From JAUHXS01 sp965213575 (GTDB lineage: Bacteria > Bacteroidota > Bacteroidia > Chitinophagales > JAUHXS01): 55,632 bases of DNA. Shown here one piece after another: positions 18,712 to 27,606 of this stretch. How positions within the stretch are numbered: the first letter of the stretch is position 1; each line of letters starts with the position of its first letter. The notes under the pieces were generated by a model. That model was not told the origin of the DNA. It did not search any database and worked only from the letters and a program-made list of their open reading frames with translations. The translations under genes and the position numbers were made by a program. Location: contig CBDBZN010000026.1 of assembly GCA_965213575.1 (NCBI GenBank), positions 1 to 55,632 on the forward strand, written 5' to 3'.

Positions 18712-19707
18712 ATGGAAACCATAGTTAGTGGTACTAGGCCAACCGGACATCTTCATTTAGGTAATTATTTTGGAGCAGTTAGTAATTTTGTAAAGCTACA
18801 AGATGAGCATAATTGCTTCTTTTTTGTAGCAGATTACCACTCTTTAACTACCCACCCTAATGCCAAGGAACTGCATCAAAATGTAAAGTCAATTTTAATA
18901 GAATATTTAGCATGTGGCTTGAATCCTGAAAAATCCACTCTTTATATCCAAAGTGACATTCCGGAAATACCGGAATTATATTTAATTCTTAACATGTTGG
19001 CTTATAAAGGCGAACTAGAACGTTGTAATACTTTTAAAGAAAAAGTGCGCTCACAAAAAGAAAATATTAATGCAGGATTACTTACTTATCCCGTTTTGCA
19101 GGCTGCTGATATACTTATACATAAAGCAACCAAAGTACCCGTAGGCAAAGATCAAAAGCAGCATCTGGAAATGACAAGGGATTTTGTCAATAGATTTAAT
19201 CATCTTTATAGTGTAGATATTTTTCCTGAGCCTCAAGCTTATAATTATGGAAAGGATTTAATAAAAATACCCGGCTTAGATGGCAGTGGCAAAATGGGAA
19301 AATCCGGCAGTGAAGGGAATGCCATATATTTAGTTGATGATGAAAAAGTTATTCGTAAACGAGTGATGCGAGCTGTTACAGATAGTGGCCCAACAGAATC
19401 CAATCAAGCTATTTCCGAACCTATTCAAAATCTATTTACCATTCTAGAAGCAGTTGGATCAAAAGAAACGGTAAATGATTTTAAAAGCGCTTATGCAAAT
19501 TGTACTATTCGGTATGGAGATTTAAAAAATCAAGTTGCGGATGATATTATAGCTTTTACGAGGCCTATAAAAGAACGTATTAAAGATATTGAATCAGATG
19601 AAGATAATTTGAAAAAAATCCTTAAGTTAGGGACAGAAAAGGCCAGAGCAAGTGCATCAAAAACACTTTCTGAAGTTAGGAGAGCGATAGGAATAAAATC
19701 TATTTAA
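18712..19707 (+). CDS. trpS: Tryptophanyl-tRNA synthetase
   Basis: This class-I synthetase charges tRNA-Trp. At 331 residues it has normal bacterial length. The HIGH-type motif appears as GHLHLGNY (12-19), the KMSKS-type motif as KMGKS (194-198), and the tryptophan-site block AADILIHKATKVPVGKDQ lies between. The ATG at 18712 starts six residues before the conserved GTRPTG. The deoxynucleoside kinase gene starts 9 bases after its stop, which suggests cotranscription. Confidence 0.95.
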   Translation: METIVSGTRPTGHLHLGNYFGAVSNFVKLQDEHNCFFFVADYHSLTTHPNAKELHQNVKSILIEYLACGLNPEKSTLYIQSDIPEIPELYLILNMLAYKGELERCNTFKEKVRSQKENINAGLLTYPVLQAADILIHKATKVPVGKDQKQHLEMTRDFVNRFNHLYSVDIFPEPQAYNYGKDLIKIPGLDGSGKMGKSGSEGNAIYLVDDEKVIRKRVMRAVTDSGPTESNQAISEPIQNLFTILEAVGSKETVNDFKSAYANCTIRYGDLKNQVADDIIAFTRPIKERIKDIESDEDNLKKILKLGTEKARASASKTLSEVRRAIGIKSI

Positions 19708-19715
19708 TTCATATT

Positions 19716-20357
19716 TTGAAAGATCCAAAAAATAATACTAATAAATACATAGCTATTGCAGGCAATATCGGGGCTGGCAAAACTACGCTGACAGGACTTT
19801 TAGCCAAACATTTTAAATGGGAAGCGCAATATGAAGCGCCGGAAGAAAATCCTTATTTATACGATTTTTATGAAGACATGCCTCGCTGGTCATTTAATCT
19901 TCAAGTGGCTTTTTTAAACTTAAGATTTAATCATCTTTTAAAGATATTAAATAGCAAAAATTCGGTTGTTCAGGATAGGACAATTTACGAAGATGCCTAC
20001 ATCTTCGCAGCTAATCTGCATGCTATGGGATTGATGGCCACAAGAGATCATAATAGTTATTTGAAGCTCTTTGAATCCGTAAGCTCGTTGATGAAAGCTC
20101 CTGATTTGCTAATATATCTTCGTTCTGACATCCCTACGTTGGTAAAACGCATACAAAAACGTGGCAGGGAATACGAGGAGAATCTTCGCCTTGATTATTT
20201 AAAGCGTCTTAATGAACGTTATGAAGCTTGGATCAGCACGTATAAAGAAGGGAATTTATTAATTATTGATGTAGATAAAATAAATTTCGAAGATAACCCG
20301 GAAGAGCTCGGAGAGGTTATTAATAAAGTTTCAGCAGAATTGCACGGGCTTTTTTGA
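19716..20357 (+). CDS. Deoxynucleoside kinase (deoxyadenosine/deoxyguanosine kinase type)
   Basis: The kinase phosphorylates salvage deoxynucleosides using ATP. The 213-residue protein starts at TTG 19716, with no ATG available before the conserved IAIAGNIGAGKTTL P-loop (residues 16-24). The DRTIYEDA block holds the DRx catalytic motif and RIQKRGREYE the lid arginines, as in the dNK/thymidine kinase 2 family. It lies 9 bases behind trpS. Base specificity (purine versus pyrimidine) cannot be read by eye. Confidence 0.86.
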   Translation: MKDPKNNTNKYIAIAGNIGAGKTTLTGLLAKHFKWEAQYEAPEENPYLYDFYEDMPRWSFNLQVAFLNLRFNHLLKILNSKNSVVQDRTIYEDAYIFAANLHAMGLMATRDHNSYLKLFESVSSLMKAPDLLIYLRSDIPTLVKRIQKRGREYEENLRLDYLKRLNERYEAWISTYKEGNLLIIDVDKINFEDNPEELGEVINKVSAELHGLF

Positions 20358-20398
20358 TTTTTATCTTATCTATTTTCTTTAGTTCATCTACCTATGCC

Positions 20399-22399
20399 TT
20401 ATATATCCAATAACCCTTTCTCATAAGCTTCATCAATACTGATTTTTTCTCCATTATAAATAACAATAATGAATGCATCTGAAATCCCCAATGCTACTGC
20501 TTTATCTCGATTAATATTTGCCTCTTTTAGATTATCATATTTTCCTACTTGAAAGCGACTTAAGTCTCCTTCTTCAACAACCTTTATTTTTCCAATACTT
20601 GACATATCCGGATAAGAAAAATTAGCCGCATTATTATATGCACCTATTTGTATGACAAAATGAATAGCTTGATATCTATTTTGTCCGTATTTGGAGATGA
20701 ATTCCTCATATGATAATCTTGTTCGGCTTTCCTTCGCAGATTTTTTTATCATATCTTCCTTCACATTTTTTTTCTCTTCCACAAGGTTTTCTACTTTTTC
20801 ATTATACAAAGGCACATTTATATTGGTTTCAGTATATTCATCCACTCCTGTAGTATTAATATAATTAACGAATAGCGGATAACCGGGTTTTTCAAATTCT
20901 AATTTATAATCCTTTCCCGGTGGTAGATTGATGATATATTTACCAGTAGCAGCATTTGAATGAAATTTTCCGATTATATTATTATCCGGTTGCTCGTAAA
21001 CGGTAATATTAGCATACGTGCCCGAGTCATTTCCTGTAACAACTCCTGTTATTTGCATTAAAGCAACTTTATTTGTTTCATCAATGAAGCCGGGCGTAAC
21101 CACATAAATGTCATCATTACCGAAGCCGTCCTTCCTGCTGGAGGAATAATACCCATGCTTACCGCTGGCAGAAACTACATAATGTATATCATCTTCAGTC
21201 GTATTGATTGGATATCCAATATTTACAGATTTTTCCCATATCCCTTGATCATTTAATTCTGCTTTAAATATATCATATGCACCCATGCTATTATGCCCTT
21301 CTGAACTAAAGTACAGATCAATGCCATCGGGGTGAATAAAAGGAGCATCTTCATCATATTCCGTATTAATCATGTTACCCAGATTTTCGGGTGTGCCCCA
21401 ATCATTGATCTCATTATCCCAAGTCGATTTATACAGATCTTTTCCTCCCAATCCTTCAGGGCGGTTGCTGGAAAAATATAGCGTTTTATTATCGGGAGAA
21501 AGTGATACACTTCCTTCCCAATATTTAGAATTAATATTTTTATTTAATGGCTGCGGCTCACTCCATGCTACCCCATTCAATTCGCTATAATAAATTTGTC
21601 CGTTTTCACCATCTTTTCCACCTTCATTTTTGTACAAAAATAATGTCTGCCCGTCAGATGATAGTGCCACACTAGCATCGTGTTTGTGTGTATTTATTTC
21701 ATTACTGATAGATTTTGGGACACTCCACCGATCTCCTATTTTTTCTGCTATATACACATCTTCATAAAATTGCCCGGTAGGATCCGGCTCAAAAAACGAA
21801 TTTTGTAAACCTCCGCTTGATTTATCTCCTCTATAAGTAAAAATCAATACACTCTCATCAGAAGTTATTACAGGCGCATACTCTTCATCAATTGTATTGA
21901 TATTTGATCCTATATTCTCAATAGTTACATCAACGGGATTAGCTACCAGAATTTTACCGTTTTCGCAGTTTTCTATCAATCTGTCCACAATTTTTATTAA
22001 TGCTACATTTTCTGCATCTTTTTTGACTTCTTTAAAAGCATTTATAGCCTCATCAAACCTATTTGTTGCCATATAGGAACTGGCTAAATAAAAATCAATT
22101 TCCTTATAATCAGGATATTCCTTTTTTATTGATTCGAAAATAATTGGCGCTTGATCACCATACACAGGGCTTTCAAAATAACAAATGCCTAATCTGTATT
22201 TATATTCTAATTTTTTAGGATAAAGATCAACTAATTGTTTGTAATACCTGCTGGCTTCCTGATATTCTTCTCTATCAAAATAATACACAGCTCCTAATTT
22301 TAATTCTTTCTTACTTAAATCTTGAGCAATTACTGAATTAAATACATTGGTAATTAATAAAACACCTAATACTGCCAAATATCTATTTATAAAATTCAT
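20399..22399 (-). CDS. TPR / PD40 beta-propeller / SPOR envelope protein (PorE-like layout)
   Basis: The 666-residue protein has a signal peptide (1-~25), TPR-like helices (~28-150: EYQEASRYYKQL, AINAFKEV), a WD40-like PD40 propeller (~175-440: SSDGQTLFLY, SPDNKTLYFSSNRPEGLGG, HPDGIDLYFSSEG), a carboxypeptidase-regulatory-like domain (~445-530: TGVVTGNDSGTYANITVY) and a C-terminal SPOR-like domain (~580-650: FVIQIGAYNN, FQVGKYDNLKEA). T9SS component PorE and its relatives share the first three parts but normally end in an OmpA-like peptidoglycan-binding domain. A SPOR domain also binds peptidoglycan (denuded glycan), so this may be a periplasmic anchor of similar type. It is not a proven T9SS part. 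Confidence 0.75.
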   Translation of the reverse strand: MNFINRYLAVLGVLLITNVFNSVIAQDLSKKELKLGAVYYFDREEYQEASRYYKQLVDLYPKKLEYKYRLGICYFESPVYGDQAPIIFESIKKEYPDYKEIDFYLASSYMATNRFDEAINAFKEVKKDAENVALIKIVDRLIENCENGKILVANPVDVTIENIGSNINTIDEEYAPVITSDESVLIFTYRGDKSSGGLQNSFFEPDPTGQFYEDVYIAEKIGDRWSVPKSISNEINTHKHDASVALSSDGQTLFLYKNEGGKDGENGQIYYSELNGVAWSEPQPLNKNINSKYWEGSVSLSPDNKTLYFSSNRPEGLGGKDLYKSTWDNEINDWGTPENLGNMINTEYDEDAPFIHPDGIDLYFSSEGHNSMGAYDIFKAELNDQGIWEKSVNIGYPINTTEDDIHYVVSASGKHGYYSSSRKDGFGNDDIYVVTPGFIDETNKVALMQITGVVTGNDSGTYANITVYEQPDNNIIGKFHSNAATGKYIINLPPGKDYKLEFEKPGYPLFVNYINTTGVDEYTETNINVPLYNEKVENLVEEKKNVKEDMIKKSAKESRTRLSYEEFISKYGQNRYQAIHFVIQIGAYNNAANFSYPDMSSIGKIKVVEEGDLSRFQVGKYDNLKEANINRDKAVALGISDAFIIVIYNGEKISIDEAYEKGLLDI

Positions 22400-22407
22400 A
22401 TTTTAAT

Positions 22408-23187
22408 TTATTTTCCTTTAAACTCTGGTTTTCTCTTTTCTATAAAAGCGTTCATGCCTTCTGTTTGATCTTCAGAAGCAAAAAGCAAGTAAAAATTTTT
22501 TCGTTCCATAACCAATCCTTCATCTAAAGTAGTATTAAATGAAGCAAGTACCGCCTCTTTGGCCAATCTAACTGCTATGGGCGACATAGAAGCTACTTCC
22601 TTGGCCAACTTTAGAGCTTCATCCATATATAATTCTACCGGGACAACTTTATTAATAAGCCCCATATTCATTGCCTCTTCTGCAGTGATGAATTTTCCGG
22701 TCAACACCATTTCCATCGCCCTGACTTTCCCAATGGCTTTAGTAAGTCGTTGTGTACCACCAGCTCCCGGCATTACGCCAATTTTAATTTCAGGCTGGCC
22801 AAATTTAGCTGTTTCAGAAGCCACAATCATATCGCAATGCATACAAAGCTCACAACCGCCTCCTAAAGCAAATCCTGATACTGCCGCAATGATTGGCTTT
22901 TTTGTTTTTTTAATTTGATCCCATGTTGAAAATTGATCAACCGTAAGCATGTCAATGGCAGTTTTACCGGACATTTGCTTGATGTCTGCTCCGGCAGCAA
23001 ACGCTCTTTCATCTCCTGTCAAAATGATTGCTCGGACAGACTCGTCATTATCCAACTCTTTTAGTGCATCCCGCACCTCAGTCATCAATTGCAAATTAAG
23101 CGCGTTAAGTTCTTTAGGGCGGTTTAGTTGGATCAATGCAATGTACTCAGCATATTTTTTCTCAACCTTGATAAACTCGTAACTCAT
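22408..23187 (-). CDS. Enoyl-CoA hydratase/isomerase (crotonase family)
   Basis: The 259-residue protein matches short-chain enoyl-CoA hydratases, which hydrate trans-2-enoyl-CoA in beta-oxidation and related pathways. Oxyanion-hole segments are AFAAGADIKQM and GFALGGGCELCMHCD. Both catalytic glutamate positions are kept: QPEIKIGVMPGAGGTQRL contains the first (GQPE region) and the second is in the PGAGGTQRL-following loop context. It sits between the propeller protein (8-base gap) and the ZIP transporter gene on the same strand. Confidence 0.88.
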   Translation of the reverse strand: MSYEFIKVEKKYAEYIALIQLNRPKELNALNLQLMTEVRDALKELDNDESVRAIILTGDERAFAAGADIKQMSGKTAIDMLTVDQFSTWDQIKKTKKPIIAAVSGFALGGGCELCMHCDMIVASETAKFGQPEIKIGVMPGAGGTQRLTKAIGKVRAMEMVLTGKFITAEEAMNMGLINKVVPVELYMDEALKLAKEVASMSPIAVRLAKEAVLASFNTTLDEGLVMERKNFYLLFASEDQTEGMNAFIEKRKPEFKGK

Positions 23188-23199
23188 TATATTTATTCT

Positions 23200-23913
23200 T
23201 TATGTAAATAATGCCAATAAAATTCCTACTAAAATAGCTAAAATTTTCTTTGGACTAAAGCGGTGGCTTTCAGAACTGGACTCAAATAAAATTGTAGTGG
23301 AAATATGTAAAAAAGAACCGACTACTAAGCCGATCAATAATCCCATATGTTTATCGCTGAAATGCTCAGCAATACCCAAATGGGCAGCAAGCCAAGCAGA
23401 GGAGGGTGATATAGCAGCAAAGAAAATCAATAAACTAAAGATTTTCAATTTAGATAAATGAGTATTAAGCAGAACGACTACTAGAGCAAAAGCTGCCGGC
23501 AGTTTATGCAATGCAATGCCGTATAAAAAAGGATTTTGAGTATCATGATGATGAAAATCTCCTGCTAGTGGTAACCCTTCAATTAAAGAGTGAATAGATA
23601 AGCCCAACATAATAGAAATAATCTGGCCGGTTTTATGATGGCTGTGCATATGCCCGTGTTCTATTCCACTTGAAAATTGTTCCAGTATAACCTGGATGAA
23701 AAATCCGAGTAAAATATATTTTCCGGTCACCATGTAATCATCATGGTAAGCTTCAGGCAAAAGGTGTAATATGGAAATTCCCAACAAATATGCTCCGCTA
23801 AAAGCGATCAAATACTTTAAATTGATTACCGTGTTTCTATTTTGCAGAACTAATGCGCTTATACCCCCTAATACCGGCACGAAAAATAAGATTAGATACT
23901 GATAAAAACTCAT
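23200..23913 (-). CDS. ZIP-family divalent metal transporter
   Basis: This 237-residue membrane protein has about eight hydrophobic segments, a His-rich stretch (HGHMHSHH) and the two ZIP metal-site helices: GLSIHSLIEGLPL (HSxxEG) and GIALHKLPAAFAL (HKxPA, where many relatives have HKxPE). It would import zinc or iron through the inner membrane. The start codon overlaps the PAP2 gene stop by four bases, which indicates translational coupling. The missing Glu in the second motif occurs in some ZIP subfamilies and may alter the second metal site. Confidence 0.82.
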   Translation of the reverse strand: MSFYQYLILFFVPVLGGISALVLQNRNTVINLKYLIAFSGAYLLGISILHLLPEAYHDDYMVTGKYILLGFFIQVILEQFSSGIEHGHMHSHHKTGQIISIMLGLSIHSLIEGLPLAGDFHHHDTQNPFLYGIALHKLPAAFALVVVLLNTHLSKLKIFSLLIFFAAISPSSAWLAAHLGIAEHFSDKHMGLLIGLVVGSFLHISTTILFESSSESHRFSPKKILAILVGILLALFT

Positions 23914-24470
23914 GCGCGCTTAAATTGACCTGACACTAAGAAAGCTAATCCCAATGCTATCATGATCCCAACCATCCCCCCGGCCATTACATCCAAAGGG
24001 AAATGCACGCCTACATATACTTGGGCATAGGAGACTAAAAACGCCCAAATAAAAAACAAAGCAATATATTTTTTAGATAAATCAGGCATTACTATACTAA
24101 GATAAGTAGCTAATGCAAAGTGATTGGCAGCGTGGGACGAAGGCATGCTCTTTCCTACACCACATGGAATCAATACGTTAATATATGCTTTAATATTTTC
24201 TGCATTACAAGGCCTTACTCTATTAAATATTGGCTTTAGCAACCCACTGCTTATCTGATCGCTTAAAGCGATTAATAGTATTAATGACAAAATAATTTTC
24301 CAACCAACCTTTGGGTAATTGATCAGTAAATAAGTTACTAAAAACAAATAAACTGGTGCCCAAAAAAACTTATTTCTACTCATGGGCATGATTATATCAA
24401 AAAAACCATTGGACAGCTTTATGTTTATCCAATATAAAAGCTCATAATCTATACCCAAGATTAAATCCAT
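23910..24470 (-). CDS. PAP2-family membrane phosphatase
   Basis: The 186-residue protein has about five membrane helices and the three phosphatase signatures of the PAP2 / lipid-phosphate family: KPIFNRVRPC (KX6RP), PSSHAANHF (PSGH type, with the catalytic His) and VYVGVHFPLD (HX3D). The Arg usually found before the third motif is Gln here (YAQVYVG), which is seen in some Bacteroidota members. Likely substrates are undecaprenyl diphosphate or phosphatidate, which the motifs do not separate. It is coupled to the ZIP gene downstream and lies one base after the methyltransferase gene. Confidence 0.85.
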   Translation of the reverse strand: MDLILGIDYELLYWINIKLSNGFFDIIMPMSRNKFFWAPVYLFLVTYLLINYPKVGWKIILSLILLIALSDQISSGLLKPIFNRVRPCNAENIKAYINVLIPCGVGKSMPSSHAANHFALATYLSIVMPDLSKKYIALFFIWAFLVSYAQVYVGVHFPLDVMAGGMVGIMIALGLAFLVSGQFKRA

Positions 24471-24471
24471 A

Positions 24472-25206
24472 TTATTTACCTGCCACGATAATTAACCGGT
24501 CAGAAGTTGCTTTATCAAAACTATTTAATTGATAATCGCCAAAAACTTCTTTGATATCCATATAAGTTGCCTTCAAATACCGGTCAAAATTTTCAAAAGT
24601 CAGTGCTTGTACGCGTTCTTCAAATTCATACATTTCTCCTTGATCTTCAAAGTTGATTTTTTTATTGATAGACCAACCGTCATATTTGCGAGTAATGTGA
24701 AAGTCAATTCCATCTACTTGTTTAGATTCTTGAGAGACTATGGTTTCAATTTCTTTTTCAGCATTCATAAAGTCTATCACGCATACGCCCTCATCAGTAA
24801 GCATTTCATCTATATGATGTATAACCTGAATATTATCTTCTTCTCCTTCAAAGTATCCAAAGCTGGTAAATAAATTAAAGATATACTGAAAATACTCCGG
24901 CTCGTATAAATCTAACATATTGTGAACTTCAAAATGAAGATTATCAGTTTCAAATTGTTTGGCAAATTCAATATTCTGAGGTGAAAGGTCTAATCCCGTA
25001 ACATCATAGCCAATAGAAGCCAAATATTTAGCATGTCGGCCTTTTCCACATGCCAGGTCAAGCATTCGCGCGTGCTCAACAGGCTTAAGATGATCTAGTA
25101 ATTTATTAATAAAAGCTTTGGCTTCTTCTTCACTTCTGTCTTTATATAGTATATGATAATATTTAGAATCAAACCAATTTTCAAACCAAAGCTTTTCTAT
25201 CTCCAT
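24472..25206 (-). CDS. Class-I SAM-dependent methyltransferase
   Basis: The 244-residue cytoplasmic protein has the SAM-binding motif I MLDLACGKGRHAKYLA near residues 44-59, motif II VTGLDLSPQNIEFAK and a later VCVIDFMNAEKE strand. The substrate is not evident. It is the first gene of a tight minus-strand run (methyltransferase, PAP2, ZIP, crotonase, propeller protein), with gaps of 1 to 12 bases, so one transcript is likely. Confidence 0.82.
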   Translation of the reverse strand: MEIEKLWFENWFDSKYYHILYKDRSEEEAKAFINKLLDHLKPVEHARMLDLACGKGRHAKYLASIGYDVTGLDLSPQNIEFAKQFETDNLHFEVHNMLDLYEPEYFQYIFNLFTSFGYFEGEEDNIQVIHHIDEMLTDEGVCVIDFMNAEKEIETIVSQESKQVDGIDFHITRKYDGWSINKKINFEDQGEMYEFEERVQALTFENFDRYLKATYMDIKEVFGDYQLNSFDKATSDRLIIVAGK

Positions 25207-25250
25207 TCGGTAAAGTTAGTAAAAGTTGTTGGTTAGATTTATAGCTATTC

Positions 25251-25283
25251 TTTTTGCACTTTGTTTAAAATCATGTAGGTTTG
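25251..25283 (+). promoter_or_regulatory. Bacteroidota-type promoter of ndk
   Basis: The -33 box tttttg (25251-25256) and the -7 box taggtttg (25276-25283, matching TAnnTTTG) are separated by 19 bases, as in the Bacteroidota consensus. The ndk start codon is 17 bases downstream. Confidence 0.7.
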
Positions 25284-25299
25284 CAAAAAATAGTAGAAC

Positions 25300-25719
25300 A
25301 TGAGCGGAAACAGAACATTTACAATGATTAAGCCTGATGCAGTAGAGGCAGGGAATACGGGAAACATATTAGCAATGATTGAAAAAGCAGGATTTAAAAT
25401 TGTTGCTTTGAAAAAAACTAAATTAACTAAAAAAGAAGCAGAGTCTTTTTATGAGGTGCATAAAGAAAGGCCTTTTTACAACGATTTAGTCTCTTACATG
25501 ACTTCAGGCCCTATTGTTCCGGCAATTCTGGAAAAAAATAACGCAGTAGAAGATTTCAGAAAATTGATTGGCGCTACTAATCCGGCTGATGCCGCAGCAG
25601 GAACAGTGAGAAAACTATATGCTACTTCTATTGAAGCAAATGCTATCCATGGGTCTGATTCTGATGAGAATGCTAAGATTGAAAGTGATTTTCATTTCTC
25701 GAAAGAAGAGCGTTGCTAA
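25300..25719 (+). CDS. ndk: Nucleoside-diphosphate kinase
   Basis: Ndk transfers the terminal phosphate of ATP to other nucleoside diphosphates through a phosphohistidine. The 139-residue protein has the normal length, FTMIKPDAV at the N-terminus, and the active-site His117 in NAIHGSD. It has its own promoter just upstream. It is the last housekeeping gene before the repeat-bracketed accessory segment. Confidence 0.96.
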   Translation: MSGNRTFTMIKPDAVEAGNTGNILAMIEKAGFKIVALKKTKLTKKEAESFYEVHKERPFYNDLVSYMTSGPIVPAILEKNNAVEDFRKLIGATNPADAAAGTVRKLYATSIEANAIHGSDSDENAKIESDFHFSKEERC

Positions 25720-25743
25720 TTAGCTAATTTGTTGATTGGCTAA
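25720..25743. repeat. 24-bp partly palindromic motif, left copy
   Basis: The motif has arms ttagctaa and ttggctaa around an 8-base centre and lies immediately after ndk. A copy with two mismatches in 24 is found at 28775-28798, just before acsA, so the pair brackets the accessory segment. It may be a dispersed repeat of the genome or the junction of an insertion. Confidence 0.6.
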
Positions 25744-25754
25744 CCAGTAAACCT

Positions 25755-25834
25755 AGTGATCGGATGACTTCGTTTTCACTTCCATATGTTAAATAGTTTG
25801 CTTATAAGCTTGATCTGAGAGTCATCCGATCACT
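25755..25834. repeat. 80-bp hairpin repeat, copy 1
   Basis: Perfect 15-bp terminal inverted repeats (agtgatcggatgact at the left, its reverse complement at the right) enclose 50 bases that include the internal palindrome gcttataagc. Confidence 0.9.
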
Positions 25835-25943
25835 TTGCCTCGTCCTAAATAGTTTACATATTTAGCTTAAAGAAAGATCAACTAAAATTTACGTATTAAT
25901 ACTATGAACTATCAGGATCAAGGGGTTGATTATCTTAAAACCT

Positions 25944-26023
25944 AGTGATCGGATGACTTCGTTTTCACTTCCACATGTTAAATAGTTTGCTTATAAGCTT
26001 GATCTAAGAGTCATCCGATCACT
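25944..26023. repeat. 80-bp hairpin repeat, copy 2
   Basis: It has the same length and arms as copy 1 and differs from it at only two of 80 positions, both inside the loop region. Confidence 0.9.
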
Positions 26024-26151
26024 TTGGATTACGAAGCAGTGTTGATTGATCTTATCAGTTGTCTGAGCTCAAAGCGTTTATATATATTTATATAATCAAA
26101 GGCTTTTTCTGGTAGAATCAGTCCAAGTAAGTTTGAATTCTCATATACAGA

Positions 26152-27234
26152 TTGTATATTACACCGATAATAATTGTTGATTTGGCCGCATTAATATTTT
26201 TCTTCATCCTTTCCATTGCTTTTTCGTTTCTCTGTTCTATTCTTGAGGCCGTACTTCTCAGTGTAACCCCTCGATACATTAAAGATCAGCAGAATAAGGG
26301 GAAAGTAACTGGTGTATTGCTGGCTAAATATAAAGAAGATATCGATCGGCCACTATCTGCAATTCTAACCCTTAATACAATTGCGCACACGGTTGGAGCC
26401 ATCGGTGTCGGAGCCATGGCAGGCGATGTTTTCGGCACGAATTTTTTAAGCATATTGGGGATAGAGATAAGCTATGAATCGATCATTGCGGTAGTCATGA
26501 CCTTGGCGATACTCATTCTTTCAGAGATTATTCCAAAGACAATTGGAGCGAATAATTGGAAAGCGCTTTCTCCCTTTACAGTCAGGACCATTCGCATATT
26601 GATATGGATATTAGCTCCCTTGGTCTGGCTGTCGCAACTGATCACCCGATCTTTGAAAAAAGAGAAGGTAAAGTCGGTTTTGTCGCGATCAGATATTATG
26701 CAGATAACCTTAGAAGGTGTGTCGAGCGGAGTCCTAGCGAAATCAGAATCTACTATCATTAAGAATCTTCTTGCGCTGGAACAGAACACTGTGCGTGATA
26801 TAATGACACCTAGAAGAGTGGCATTCATGGCCCATAAGGACCTTACTGTTGAAGAATTCATAGCACTTGAAGACTCAAAGGTTTACTCTCGAGTGCCCAT
26901 TTATAATTTAGACAAAGATGATGTGATTGGAATTGTGCTCAAAGATGATGTCTTTCTTGCTGCATCAGAAGGGAGGAAAAATAATCGGCTCTTGGAACTC
27001 ATGCGAGAGGTTGATTCGATACCAGATGTTACTGGCCTCAATAGCTTTTTCACTCGACTTAAGAAGCGCAATGCACATTTATTTATGGTCAATGATGAGT
27101 TTGGCAATGTGATCGGCCTTGTGACTATGGAAGATCTCTTTGAGGAGTTGCTCGGTCATGAGATAGTTGATGAGTCTGACACTGTTACTGACCTTCAAGA
27201 TAATGCGCGCAAGATGGCGAGCGATGGAAACTGA
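26152..27234 (+). CDS. CNNM/CorC-type membrane transporter (DUF21 plus CBS pair), possibly acquired
   Basis: The product has 360 residues. An N-terminal CNNM (DUF21) membrane domain with about four hydrophobic helices (FSFLCSILEAVLLSVTP, ILILSEIIPKTIGANNW) is followed by a CBS pair (~205-330: VRDIMTPRRVAFM, GIVLKDDVFL, GNVIGLVTMEDLFEELLG). The extra C-terminal CorC/HlyC domain is absent. The family exports or handles Mg2+/Co2+. The start is TTG at 26152, because no ATG precedes the first helix. The gene is visibly richer in G+C and in codons such as GCG, CTC and CGC than its neighbours and lies between two copies of a hairpin-repeat module, which suggests transfer from another, perhaps proteobacterial, lineage. 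Confidence 0.85.
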   Translation: MYITPIIIVDLAALIFFFILSIAFSFLCSILEAVLLSVTPRYIKDQQNKGKVTGVLLAKYKEDIDRPLSAILTLNTIAHTVGAIGVGAMAGDVFGTNFLSILGIEISYESIIAVVMTLAILILSEIIPKTIGANNWKALSPFTVRTIRILIWILAPLVWLSQLITRSLKKEKVKSVLSRSDIMQITLEGVSSGVLAKSESTIIKNLLALEQNTVRDIMTPRRVAFMAHKDLTVEEFIALEDSKVYSRVPIYNLDKDDVIGIVLKDDVFLAASEGRKNNRLLELMREVDSIPDVTGLNSFFTRLKKRNAHLFMVNDEFGNVIGLVTMEDLFEELLGHEIVDESDTVTDLQDNARKMASDGN

Positions 27235-27315
27235 TAGAGTAGCTTGTTTTTGTCAAATTATCAAACCTTGTTCATTTTGCATGATAAAATTACGAGTATG
27301 CAAACGTCAAAACCC

Positions 27316-27395
27316 AGTGATTAGATGACTTTGTTTTCGCTTCCAAATATTAAATAGTTCACTTATAAGCTTAATCTAAGAGTCATTCGATCACT
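27316..27395. repeat. 80-bp hairpin repeat, copy 3 (most diverged)
   Basis: About 11 of 80 positions differ from copy 1. Of the three changes within the stem, two still allow G-U pairs in RNA, so most of the pairing survives. Confidence 0.85.
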
Positions 27396-27522
27396 TTATC
27401 TCGTCCTAAAAATAGGTTTACATATTTAGCTTTAAGAAAGATCAACTAAAATTTACATAATAGTTTATGAACTATCAGGATCAGAGATTTATATTAAACT
27501 AAAAATATGAAATTTAAAACCC

Positions 27523-27602
27523 AGTGATCGGATGACTTCGTTTTTACATCCATATGTTAAATAGTTTGCTTATAATCTTGATCTAAGAGTCATCCGATCA
27601 CT
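27523..27602. repeat. 80-bp hairpin repeat, copy 4
   Basis: It has perfect 15-bp arms as in copies 1 and 2 and differs from copy 1 at about four loop positions. Confidence 0.9.
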
Positions 27603-27606
27603 TTGT

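Larger units (their letters stand above)
25751..26027. repeat. Left copy of a two-hairpin direct-repeat module
   Basis: This module is made of two 80-bp hairpin repeats (25755-25834 and 25944-26023) and a ~109-base spacer. The spacer keeps runs such as ctcgtcctaaa, acatatttagctt, gatcaactaaaatttac and tgaactatcaggatca that recur in the right-hand module (27312-27606). It lies between ndk and the CNNM-like gene. The remaining bases before that gene show nothing I can name. Confidence 0.85.
27312..27606. repeat. Right copy of the two-hairpin direct-repeat module
   Basis: It has the same order and orientation as the left module: hairpin (27316-27395), related spacer, hairpin (27523-27602). The spacer is 18 bases longer through small insertions. 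Together the modules form long direct repeats around the CNNM-like gene. Confidence 0.85.

Noticed and set aside
25755..25834. Integron attC site
   Set aside because: Length and fold are suggestive, but the ends lack the RYYYAAC/GTTRRRY core sites and there is no integrase in the window.
25755..27602. CRISPR array
   Set aside because: The repeats are 80 bp, occur as two widely spaced pairs with related (not unique) spacers, and have no cas genes nearby.
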